64,000 bases of DNA from JACMLD01 sp039919885 (lineage in GTDB: Bacteria > Bacteroidota > Bacteroidia > Chitinophagales > Chitinophagaceae): NCBI GenBank assembly GCA_039919885.1, contig JBDSEV010000069.1, positions 1 through 64,000 on the forward strand, read 5' to 3'. Position numbers and translations under genes: made by a program. The notes below the pieces were generated by a model. That model was given only the letters and a program-made list of their open reading frames with translations, ran no database searches and was not told the DNA's origin. Positions 55,002 to 63,573 of this stretch are shown piece by piece; position 1 is the stretch's first letter, and each line of letters starts with the position of its first letter.

Positions 55002-55372
55002 AAAGTGCGTTTGATTTGTTTGAATAATTAATTACAAGAACAAATCTATACGGCCAACATGAAGCGAAAATGAAAATTGAATAATTTCTTACTGATTGGG
55101 TCGCTATGCCGTCGTAAGCGTTTGCCGAGACCTTATGTAAGCCCTTGGAAATTAGAGCGGAACTAATAGGCGGTTGAAGAAATAACTGCGTGCCGCGGCT
55201 ATAGGGCAGGCTAAAAGCACATAGCATGAAACAAAAAATGAGCGGATGAACAAATGCGGTAATCTGGTTTCTTATTCCGGTGACAGCGCCGCAAGCGCAA
55301 CAAGATTTTATGCAACCCGCCTGACTACAAAGATGCAAACCGCAAAAAGTGGTAGCCGAAGCGTTGTCTTTC
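55002..55372. other. Intergenic stretch between the operon promoter and the repeat array
   Basis: About 370 bases. It holds the promoter described separately and no gene I can support. Confidence 0.4.
55041..55069 (-). promoter_or_regulatory. Candidate promoter of the five-gene two-component operon
   Basis: On the minus strand the -7 box is TAGATTTG (55041-55048), a full match to TAnnTTTG. A TTTC element (55066-55069) lies 17 bases further upstream, one base off the -33 TTTG. The -7 box is 39 bases before the start codon of the low-complexity protein gene. This is the best promoter match in the window. Confidence 0.45.
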
Positions 55373-55508
55373 GATGCCGCTGTTGGTGTTGTGTGTGGCT
55401 CTGTGGCGTATTCATTACCAACGGCATCGTATTACATACAACACGTAGGCTTCATCCAGGCAGTTTGTTGGTGCGGCCCGGCGCTTTGCCTGCGCACAAC
55501 ACCAACAA
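55373..55508. repeat. 136-bp repeat unit, copy 1
   Basis: Near-identical to 55606-55741 (offset 233 bases, a few mismatches). It contains two inverted repeats. The second, TGTTGGTG (55466-55473) with CACCAACA (55500-55507), encloses a GC-rich loop. The first has the left arm TGTTGGTG near 55380 and the right arm ACCAACGGC near 55418. Confidence 0.85.
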
Positions 55509-55605
55509 AGGTGTAAAGGCGTCACTGCTGCAATGTCGTCGATGCACCCATTATTGTTGTGTGCGGGCATGCAGCCAGCGTAGGCATCACCGACGGCAGC
55601 CCGCA
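55509..55605. repeat. Spacer with a degenerate hairpin of the same family
   Basis: Between the two main units, ATTATTGTTGTG (about 55551) faces GGCATCACCGACGGC (55583-55597). The minus-strand reading GTCGGTGATGCCTACGC resembles the hairpin in copy 2, so this is a diverged member of the same family. Confidence 0.55.
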
Positions 55606-55741
55606 GATGCCGCCGTTGGTGTTGCGCGCGGCCCTGTGGCGTAAGCATCACCAACGGCATCGTATTACATACAACACGTAGGCTTCATCCAGGCAGTTTG
55701 TTGGTGCGGCCCGGCGCTTTGGCTGCGCACAACACCAACAA
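55606..55741. repeat. 136-bp repeat unit, copy 2
   Basis: The second full unit. Hairpin 1 is a perfect 10-base pair of arms, GCCGTTGGTG (55612-55621) and CACCAACGGC (55649-55658). Hairpin 2 pairs TGTTGGTG (55699-55706) with CACCAACA (55733-55740). The two hairpins are themselves related in sequence. Confidence 0.85.
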
Positions 55742-55775
55742 GGGCGGCAAAAACCGGACACCGGAAATTCAAGTG

Positions 55776-55816
55776 TGCCGCTGTTGGTGTTGTGTATGCA
55801 GTCGTGCAGTGACGGC
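55776..55816. repeat. Partial third repeat
   Basis: GTGCCGCTGTTGGTGTTGTG begins like the first part of the 136-bp units but then diverges (TATGCAGTCGTGCAGTGACGG). It is a partial copy at the right end of the array. Confidence 0.55.
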
Positions 55817-55902
55817 ATTATTTGCCCTGCGATCAATTTTCCCCGCGTGCAGTTATTTTTCGCCAAGCGTTCGCTTCGCAAGCGATTAGCATAACAGTGA
55901 TT

Positions 55903-58900
55903 TTATTCTTTTATTAGTTTTATATACACCGGTTGGCCTTTTTCAGTATCAACGCGCAAAAAGTAGATGCCTTTTGCAATCCAATCAGGTACATTAACCT
56001 GAATTTTATTAATCCCCTCTTTTAGTCCGCTGATTTTCCTGAGGAGTACCACTCCCCCCCTGCTGTCGGTCATCACAAGAGAAACAACAGACGCACGTTT
56101 TTCCAGGCTGGCTGTAACAATAAATTGGTTGATAAAAGGATTAGGTGATACCGCAGGCTGCGTTGCCGGCCCACCCCATTTTAAAATCCGGGTGTCTGAA
56201 TAAGAAAAGGTACCATCTATGTCAATCATTTTTAACCGGTAATAAGACAATTTACCCGATAACGATGCACCCACATCTTCAAAATTGTACGTTGTCTTAG
56301 CCGGGGAAAATGAAACCTGGCCAGCCGTGGTATAAGAAATTCCATTTGTACTTTTTTCTATTGAAAATAATTTCACATTGACCGCATCGGCAACGGTCCA
56401 ACTTAAAATTGCATTTTCCCCCTGGGGCTGTGCTGCAAAAGTTAACAAATGCAAAGGCAAAGCGGATGACACGGCATTAAAACTGATCGATTTGGTACTC
56501 GTACATAAGTTACCATCGGTGACGGTTAAACTGGCGGTCTTCGTTCCGGATATACTATATGTTACGTTAAATGGCCCGATGGTATTGGCAGTGGCCGGTG
56601 TGCTATTCAGACCAAAATTCCACAAGTAACTCGAACCAGCACCTGCGTCCACTGCTGTAAAAGTTGTATAGGCAGCTTTTGAAACAGAAAAATCAGCGGG
56701 GTAAGGCCGCACCGTTACAACTACCTGGTCCGACGCATTACAACTGCCATTGATTGTATTGAGCGTATAGGTAAATGTACCGGGATATGAAGTTCCGTTA
56801 AAATCAGGTGCTGCAGCAGTTGCATCGCTTAAATACGAAGCCGGTGACCATAAATAAGTTGCCCCGCCTGCAGGCGTGCTTCCTAACGTTGGAGATGCGG
56901 ACGCCGGACAAATGCTAATGTCTGCCCCCGCATTGGTTGCGCTTACGGGTGCGTCAATCACCACTTGTACATTGCTGGTGCTTGCCGGGCACGCACCAGC
57001 TGCGGCAATACTCCAGCTAAATACATAAGTTCCGGGTACGAGCCCGTTAATAGGCGTGCCCGCGGAACTGGGTAATAAAATGGCGGCTGTATTCGGCCCA
57101 CTTACCTGTGCCCAGCTGCCCGTGCTGTAGACCGGCGCATTGCCTGTTAACGACGCACTGGTAACATTACACAACCGTTGATTGGGAAGTGCATTAGCAG
57201 TACGTTCTTTTATAATCATCACCGTATCGGCGGACGCCGCGCAGGCAGTATTGGTGTTTATTGAATACCTGTACAAATAAAGTCCTTCCGCCAAATTAGC
57301 AAGGCTGGTATCGGTTGGGTTTGTATTTGGGCCGGATGGCGTTGGTGTATTGGGACCGCTGATAAGGCTCCATATAGCCGTGCCTGTAGCAGGCGTGTTG
57401 CCGGTAAGTGTTGCCGTAGTGAAGCCGGTACATAAGCTGATGTCAGCACCCGCATCCGCGAGCGAAGTAGCGGCAGTATAAATATTAACTGTTTTTGAGC
57501 TGTTGGATGTAGGGCAAGCGCCGATGGCCGGGATACTATAGTTGAAAATATAGGCGCCCTTTGAAATATTATCTGCAAAAGCATTCTCACCAGTTATTGC
57601 CGTAATTGTTGGCACTACTGCCGCTGCTGGTTTTGAAGTATTGGTCCAGGTTCCCGAAGTACCTGGGTTTCCTGCAAGTGAAATGCTGGTAACATCACAA
57701 AAACCCGCGACTGTTGCATTTGCATCGGCTGCTCTTGACACCGTAAGTGTAATATCATCAGAACTTTCAGCACACGCCGGACCGGTAGAAATGGTCCACC
57801 TTAAAACATACACCCCATTAGACAAACCAGTAATATTTGAAACGGGTGATGTGGCGTTTGAAAAAGTCGGCGCGGTTCCAAATGGCCCGGATACGATGGA
57901 CCATGTACCGGTACCGCTCACCGGGGTGTTGCCTGCCATTGCAATCACCGTACTTGCCGTGGCACTGCATTGTGCTATGTCAGGGCCTGCATTGGCCGTG
58001 GTGGGCGCGGGTGTAACGTTCACCAATACACGATCTTCTGAGATTGGGCAAACACCATTTGATATGAGGTAACGAAATTCAAATTGGCCAGCGACCAGGT
58101 TGTTGACAGTTGTTGCGTTGCTGCCAGGCGTCACAATAATTGCGCCGCCATCCCCTGCCGTCTGGCTCCATGCGCCCGTGCCGGTAACCGGCGCTGTAGC
58201 GGTTAAATTTACAGATTGAGGCAATGTTGCTGCGCAAATATTCTGATCTGCGCCAGCTGCGGAGACAGATGTTGTTGGAGCAATCGTAAAAACAACGGTG
58301 TCGTATAACACCGAGCATCCGGGTGCTGTTAGCGAATATTCGTACCGGTATGTACCGTTGCCGGTGACTGTTGCGGTAGTAACCGCGCTTGAACTATTGC
58401 CGATACTTCCACCGTCAAGTGCGCTCCAAGATGAAATGATACCGGCGGCTGTGTTTCCAACCAGGTTTATGTTAGTAATTCCATTCGCCAGGCAACCATC
58501 AGCACCCGCATTTGGAACTGGAATGGGATTGTTTGCATTTGTTGAGACGACCACCGCGTCGTTGCTGCTTGTGCAAGCATTTTTGATAGTCCACGTAAAA
58601 GTATGCACTGTATTTGGGGCAACTCCACTTACAAATGACCTGGGATCATTCGCGTTCGAAAAACTGATGCCTGCAGACGGAGAAACGGTCCAGGTACCCG
58701 TTTGCGTTAACCCTGGCGTATTGCCGGCCAGTTTAAAACTTCCCGGGCAAACGGTAACATCCGGTCCGGCATTGGCGGCAACAACCGTGGTACTGGCTTT
58801 AACAACGGTTACTTCATCCTGCGTTGGGGGGCAGGTTCCGCCTCCCGATACCGTCCACCGAAAATTATATACCCCTTGTATTAATCCGCTGATGGTTGGT

Positions 58901-60477
58901 AACACGGCGGTGGTACTGCTGAAGGCTACCAGGTTTGGTCCATCAACTTGCGACCATAGGCCTGCGCCAACTGCAGGGTTGTTGCCTGCGAGGGCGGTGC
59001 TGGTTGCACTGCATGGAATCAATTGATCAGAACCTGCTGTAGCTGCGGTGGGTGAATTAGAAACATACACAAACATATCCTGGAACATGGTGCCACAGGC
59101 AGTCCTGTATTCATACCTGAACAGGTATTTTCCTGATGCAGTCATACCAGCCATTGTCCATGTATCTGTGGTTCCCGAACCACTCCTTACAGTAGTAACG
59201 CCAGCGGTAATGGGGCCGGATACCAGGACACCATTTCTTGTTAGCCCATTGGTATTGGACAGACCAGTGTAGGTGATTAAAGCAGTAGTGGAGGCTACCC
59301 CGCAGTTAAGTTGCTGATCAGGCGGTGTGGTTAGGCCCGTCAGCGTTTCCTGGAAATAAACGGTATGCGCAACGGTGCTTGTACAATGCCCATTCACTAC
59401 TGTAAAATTAAATACATACACGCCCGACCCATTCAGGCCAGTTACCAAAGTGTTGGATTTAGCAGGCGATACGATACTCGGTGTAGACGGACCGGAGATG
59501 AAACTCCAGGTGCCTGTTTCTCCGGGGGCAAGTGCAACTGCTTTTAATACCAGGGAATTTATACCCGATGTATTACAAAAGGAAGTATAGGTGACCGCGC
59601 TGCCTACGATTGGTGCTGTGTAGGTGTTACTGACGGTCACTGTAACCTGTGCGCTTCCGTTTGAACAAGGTCCGCTTACGTTCCATTTAAAAACATATAC
59701 ACCCGGTACCAGGTTACAGACACTAGTATTTTTGAGATTTGAATTGGCGAAAGTTGGTGTACTTGGTCCGCTGACCAGTTGCCATAACCCTACCTGGGGC
59801 GACAAACCCGGATCAGAGCCATTTAATGTAATACAACTTCCGGTACAACCAGCTGTAAAATTTGCACCGGCACTAATGGTGGCCGCGTTAAGTACTCTTA
59901 CATTTACCGTATCGTTTAACGAGCAGGCCGCATTTCCAATTTTCCAGATAAGCGGTTTTACGCCACCGGTAGTAGCCGTAGCATTGGAATTAGGGTTACC
60001 CGGTGTGGCAATGGTAATACCGGTAGTAGTGGTGGGTATTATCCAGGTGCCGGTTTGTCCGGGTGGTGCAGCATTTGCAGAAAGACTTACTGAACCGGGT
60101 GTACATATTTGGATATCAGCGCCCGCAAGTGGTTGCGCGGGAGCAGGTAACACCTGAACATTTACTGAGTCAAACGCCGTGATCCCATCAGCACACATGC
60201 CCGAAAACTGGAAAATATAGTTTCCCGGATTGATACCAGTCACACTCGTGCTTAATGCACCCGGTGCGGTAAAGGCGACCGGTGCACCAGATACTAGCAC
60301 CCACTGATAAGCCGGCGTTGCATTTGGATTGCCGGCTGTAGTGGCAGTTAGTACCAGGGGCTGACTATTGCATATTACCTGGTTAACACCAGCGTTGATG
60401 GTACAATTCTGTGCCAGCAGCGCAACTTTAAATAACAGTAAGGAACAAGTTAAAATTACAGCAGTCAGTTTTTTCAT
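55903..60477 (-). CDS. Giant T9SS-secreted repeat protein (adhesin-like)
   Basis: A 1524-residue exported protein with a signal peptide (about 1-22, ending ALLAQ). About 14 immunoglobulin/PKD-like repeats of 85-105 residues follow, each starting near AGADQ-IC or similar (AGPDVTVC, AGADISLC, AGSDQLIPC) and holding a LTGN-P...GTW-x-SGP core. A PKD-like region lies at about 1290-1390, then a fibronectin-like domain (ILSWTVADAVNVKLFSIEKS). The last 80 residues are a T9SS type A sorting domain (SPNPFINQFIV near its start, YIKLIKE at the end). The Cys pairs in each repeat probably form disulfides. It is expected at the cell surface or released, serving in adhesion or gliding-type motility. No partner gene is adjacent. 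The gene appears intact. Confidence 0.92.
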   Translation of the reverse strand: MKKLTAVILTCSLLLFKVALLAQNCTINAGVNQVICNSQPLVLTATTAGNPNATPAYQWVLVSGAPVAFTAPGALSTSVTGINPGNYIFQFSGMCADGITAFDSVNVQVLPAPAQPLAGADIQICTPGSVSLSANAAPPGQTGTWIIPTTTTGITIATPGNPNSNATATTGGVKPLIWKIGNAACSLNDTVNVRVLNAATISAGANFTAGCTGSCITLNGSDPGLSPQVGLWQLVSGPSTPTFANSNLKNTSVCNLVPGVYVFKWNVSGPCSNGSAQVTVTVSNTYTAPIVGSAVTYTSFCNTSGINSLVLKAVALAPGETGTWSFISGPSTPSIVSPAKSNTLVTGLNGSGVYVFNFTVVNGHCTSTVAHTVYFQETLTGLTTPPDQQLNCGVASTTALITYTGLSNTNGLTRNGVLVSGPITAGVTTVRSGSGTTDTWTMAGMTASGKYLFRYEYRTACGTMFQDMFVYVSNSPTAATAGSDQLIPCSATSTALAGNNPAVGAGLWSQVDGPNLVAFSSTTAVLPTISGLIQGVYNFRWTVSGGGTCPPTQDEVTVVKASTTVVAANAGPDVTVCPGSFKLAGNTPGLTQTGTWTVSPSAGISFSNANDPRSFVSGVAPNTVHTFTWTIKNACTSSNDAVVVSTNANNPIPVPNAGADGCLANGITNINLVGNTAAGIISSWSALDGGSIGNSSSAVTTATVTGNGTYRYEYSLTAPGCSVLYDTVVFTIAPTTSVSAAGADQNICAATLPQSVNLTATAPVTGTGAWSQTAGDGGAIIVTPGSNATTVNNLVAGQFEFRYLISNGVCPISEDRVLVNVTPAPTTANAGPDIAQCSATASTVIAMAGNTPVSGTGTWSIVSGPFGTAPTFSNATSPVSNITGLSNGVYVLRWTISTGPACAESSDDITLTVSRAADANATVAGFCDVTSISLAGNPGTSGTWTNTSKPAAAVVPTITAITGENAFADNISKGAYIFNYSIPAIGACPTSNSSKTVNIYTAATSLADAGADISLCTGFTTATLTGNTPATGTAIWSLISGPNTPTPSGPNTNPTDTSLANLAEGLYLYRYSINTNTACAASADTVMIIKERTANALPNQRLCNVTSASLTGNAPVYSTGSWAQVSGPNTAAILLPSSAGTPINGLVPGTYVFSWSIAAAGACPASTSNVQVVIDAPVSATNAGADISICPASASPTLGSTPAGGATYLWSPASYLSDATAAAPDFNGTSYPGTFTYTLNTINGSCNASDQVVVTVRPYPADFSVSKAAYTTFTAVDAGAGSSYLWNFGLNSTPATANTIGPFNVTYSISGTKTASLTVTDGNLCTSTKSISFNAVSSALPLHLLTFAAQPQGENAILSWTVADAVNVKLFSIEKSTNGISYTTAGQVSFSPAKTTYNFEDVGASLSGKLSYYRLKMIDIDGTFSYSDTRILKWGGPATQPAVSPNPFINQFIVTASLEKRASVVSLVMTDSRGGVVLLRKISGLKEGINKIQVNVPDWIAKGIYFLRVDTEKGQPVYIKLIKE

Positions 60478-60748
60478 GTTTTTATTGTATTGAGATTTCT
60501 ATTCTATAAATAAGTAGCTAATAAGACACTGACCATGCACAATGCAAAACGCACTGCTTTATTAGAAGTAACAAAGTTTAGACAGCTGCCGCTATTAAAC
60601 GGGCAACAGCGATGCACAGTAAATGGTAGGGAAGGTTTTAATGGAATCATACCAACGGGAAGCGAAATGGAATATTGTTAAAGGGAGGTTACACTACCAA
60701 TATTAAGATCGACTTTGATGCACATAAATTCCGGCTAATCATTACCAC

Positions 60749-62718
60749 TTAGATTTTGGAAACAGTTTGATTAAAAAAAAACCAAAAAACGCTTACCTGA
60801 TATTGACAGCTGGGTACACATGCGCATAGCGGAACATCCTTAATAAATTTGCCAGGCTCTCTATAATATGGTACGGACATAGCACCGGGTATATGCGTCT
60901 GGTGCCAGGCTGCTTCTGACCGGGCATCGGGCAGCATCATTCGCGCACTGTCTTTTACTGCCTGCAGCACTTGTTTTGCTGACACCTACAATTTATCACG
61001 GAGGATAAAATTGGGCGGTTTATTATGGTGGTTCAATACATGATTTCCAGGTACCGGTTTTATTGCAGTAATGGGTTTGGGCGCATTCCAACCCGATGCC
61101 CGGCTTCTGATATAAGCGGTGACTGCATTTATCTGCAGCTTACTCAGGGTATCCTTGAATGCTGGCATCGGTGTACTATCCCTTCCTTCTGAAATGGTAT
61201 ACTGCAGAAAGGCGTCACTGGCAGTTGCTAACAGCATCGCATTTGCCAGGGCCGGTCCGCGAACCCCTTCTCCTTTAGCACCATGGCAGGCTGCACAATG
61301 TTTTGCGTATAACACTTTTCCAAGAGCTGCATCTCCCGCGATGGATGCAACCGATAATTTGATAGGCTTTTTTACGCCGCTCAACGCATGCAGCCATTGT
61401 AATAACAAATTGATCTCATCGCCGTCCAGGGGGCAGCCCTGTGTTTTTGCATAGGGTGCCATAGCAGTTCCTGTACGCCCGTAAGCAACGGGATGATGGA
61501 GGTAATTGTAACCTGATCTTGGCACCTGGGTAGTCACCATTAGTGAACGTGAACGCAAAGAGGGCGCAAAGTCGGCAGCATATCCCTGGCGGTCATTACC
61601 ATGGCACAACGCACAATACTTCGCGTAAATAGCAGCTGCATACTTTGAAGAAGCAGTATCCAGTTTCTCGCCTTTCTTAAAACTGTATATTTTGGCAAGT
61701 GCTGCCTGCTCGTTTGATTCCTGTATAAATTCCAGTTGCACACCATGTGCAAAATCATTTAGCACGGTCAGTTGCTTTCGTGCCGTGTCCATCAACAAAG
61801 CTTTTGCAGGCAATGTCTTCGCCAGAAATTTGTGTGTACTGTCAACATTTTTTACTTCAAAACAAATTGAATACACACCGGGCCCGCGTGCTGCTAAAAA
61901 TTTTCCAGCCGCACTGCCTGCCCGCTTCGGCGCTATTAACTGCAACTTGTGTTTATGCGCTATTGCATAATTGGCCACCGTGTCATTGGCATCCAGTTCC
62001 TTAAATCCAATTTGGTTAAATTTTTTGCGTGCAGCCTGCAGGTCGCTTACAATAAGCCTTAACAAAGACATCCCTATAACCCCGTTGGGATGAAAATCAT
62101 AGTATTTGCGCCAGGAGTACGGTTTCCATTCGCTTTCTATTTCCTTGACTGGGAGACCAATCAATTCTATAAAACGGGCAGGTATGCGGCCGAATCTTTT
62201 GTATTTAGCGCTATACTCCGCCACTGGGCACCGCCATCATCCCAGCTCCACCCTTTTGGGATTTCTACGTTAACGCGGCCGGACCGCGGTGCGTCTGTTC
62301 TTAATCCCTGTGCGCGCAGCCAGTTAAAGGTTGCATCAACTGAAGTAGTAAATACTGAATACAAACTTATGTCGGAATGGCGTTTTAAAAAAGACACCAT
62401 AAAAGAATCGTTAACGGCAACCACGGGTGTATCCTTTACAGCGAGCAATTCAAAGGCAGACTAGTCACCAAAATTAACAGAAGCGGACATTGTTCCGCCA
62501 TACATTCCTGGTTGTAGCTTTTCAGGCATTTTGAATTCGAGCACATTTGTATAATATTTCCGGACGCTGTCAATGTCCTTTACAACCAAGCTTACATTGC
62601 CTATACCAAATCCTGCGGCAGGCAAAGGCGGATTGGTAATTTTCTTTTCGGGTTTTGGGTTACAGGAGGAGATAAATAGAATCAAAATGAAACATGCTGA
62701 ATAGAAGTTTGCTTTCAT
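60749..62718 (-). pseudogene. Decayed lipoprotein gene: VOC domains, two cytochrome c domains, rhodanese
   Basis: One gene broken into pieces. From the start at 62718 it encodes a lipoprotein signal (FISSC) and a VOC/glyoxalase-like segment (GFGIGNVSLVVKDIDSV). A TAG at 62461-62463 interrupts the frame, which then continues as SAFELLAVKDTP and GWSWDDGGAQW. Near 62170-62180 the frame shifts by one base to RFIELIGLP and a second VOC-like part (GVIGMSLLRLIVSDL). Two cytochrome c haem sites follow, CALCH and CAACH. A TAG at 60986-60988 stops the frame again. Directly in frame after it come VSAKQVLQAVKDSA and a rhodanese-like ARSEAAWHQTHIPGAMSVPYY, ending in a truncated, disordered tail (LCAC). 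Three separate lesions and a lost end indicate a dead gene, or less likely sequence errors. Confidence 0.8.
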
Positions 62719-63264
62719 TAAAATAAGTTTACCGTATAGAAATAAAACTATTTTGTAATCTGCACAACCGGAGATTACCAATACTTAAATAGGCGTTGAA
62801 AAGTTCTTTTTGCGGAAGGAAAGGCAAGCACAGCTCAGCAACCGAAACGCTGATGATGAACCAATGGTATGAAAACTTTTCTGTGTTATAAAAAAATTTC
62901 AGTTTTTTAGCAGCGCCCATTTAAATGCGCTTGCGACTGTTTATTCCTGTACTAGGGATCTGTCAAAGCCACGCACAGAACACTTGAACATTTTGGTAAT
63001 TACAGGAGTTAATTTACATACTCTTGGCATATTGTCATTCTGCCCAGCGAGTTATAATAAAAACCGCTAATATCAAGGAGAGACTCTTAGGGTAAAAAAT
63101 AGGCATGTTGCGATATCAGCTTAACATTGTAACCCAAATGTTATTCTTTCGTGACACTTTTTTGCAGTGATTGGCTTTAGTTTTGAAATTGGTTCTACAA
63201 GAATCAACAACAATTTTTTAACCGGTGCCCGCCACTGAACGCCAAATCACCCTGAATTTAAGTT
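62719..63264. other. Intergenic stretch, promoter region of the small Met-rich gene
   Basis: About 545 AT-rich bases. A -7-like box near its right end is listed separately. The minus-strand frame at 62729-62920 is not convincing. Confidence 0.4.
63178..63185 (+). promoter_or_regulatory. Candidate -7 box for the small Met/Lys-rich gene
   Basis: TAGTTTTG fully matches TAnnTTTG. A TTTG at 63161-63164 is only 13 bases upstream, shorter than the usual spacing, so the -33 part is uncertain. The box is about 80 bases before the TTG start codon. Confidence 0.35.
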
Positions 63265-63482
63265 TTGAAAAAAGTATTAGTAGTAGCACTGGGTTGTATG
63301 TTAAGCATCTGTACCTTTTCGCAAGATAAGAAAATGGGGGAAATGAGTGACGGCGTTATGATTAAAGAAGGCAAAATGATGGTTATGAAAGATGGCAAAA
63401 CAATGATGATGAAAAAGGTGAAATGATGAGCATGTCGGGCAAAATGAAAATGGATACGATGTCAAAAAAAATGAATCATTAA
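63265..63482 (+). pseudogene. Small exported Met/Lys-rich protein (DUF6799-like), frameshifted
   Basis: From a TTG at 63265 the frame gives a signal peptide (LKKVLVVALGCMLSICTFSQ) and a Met/Lys/Asp/Gly-rich stretch (SDGVMIKEGKMMVMKDGKT). This is the repeat style of DUF6799 proteins. It stops at TGA 63424-63426. One base earlier in the same run the other frame continues as GEMMSMSGKMKMDTMSKKMN and ends at TAA 63480-63482, giving a sensible C-terminus. A missing base near 63412-63418 (an A run) would explain this. No ATG start is available. The gene ends at a terminator 46 bases on. Confidence 0.6.
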
Positions 63483-63527
63483 GAGTTAACCGGATTTCCC
63501 GTAATTAGACAAGATAGCTACAGTGTC

Positions 63528-63559
63528 GCCTTCTGCGTTGCCCGCAAGGCCCTTTTTTT
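63528..63559 (+). terminator. Intrinsic terminator after the Met/Lys-rich gene
   Basis: GCCTT (63528-63532) pairs with AAGGC (63546-63550), and GCG/CGC pair inside. Seven T residues follow at 63553-63559. It is 46 bases after the stop and 15 bases before the DUF1223 start, so it separates the two genes. Confidence 0.65.
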
Positions 63560-63573
63560 CAAATTAAACAATC

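Noticed and set aside
55373..55816. CRISPR-like appearance of repeated blocks
   Set aside because: Only two full units with a 97-base spacer, internal hairpins and no cas genes; this is a hairpin repeat array, not CRISPR.
55415..55881. Two minus-strand frames sharing an identical C-terminus
   Set aside because: Their similarity comes from the DNA repeat units, not from protein homology. They lack start signals and have unlikely compositions.
58298..59026. 242-codon plus-strand frame inside the large T9SS gene
   Set aside because: Antisense to a repeat-rich gene, where long opposite-strand frames are expected; no independent support.
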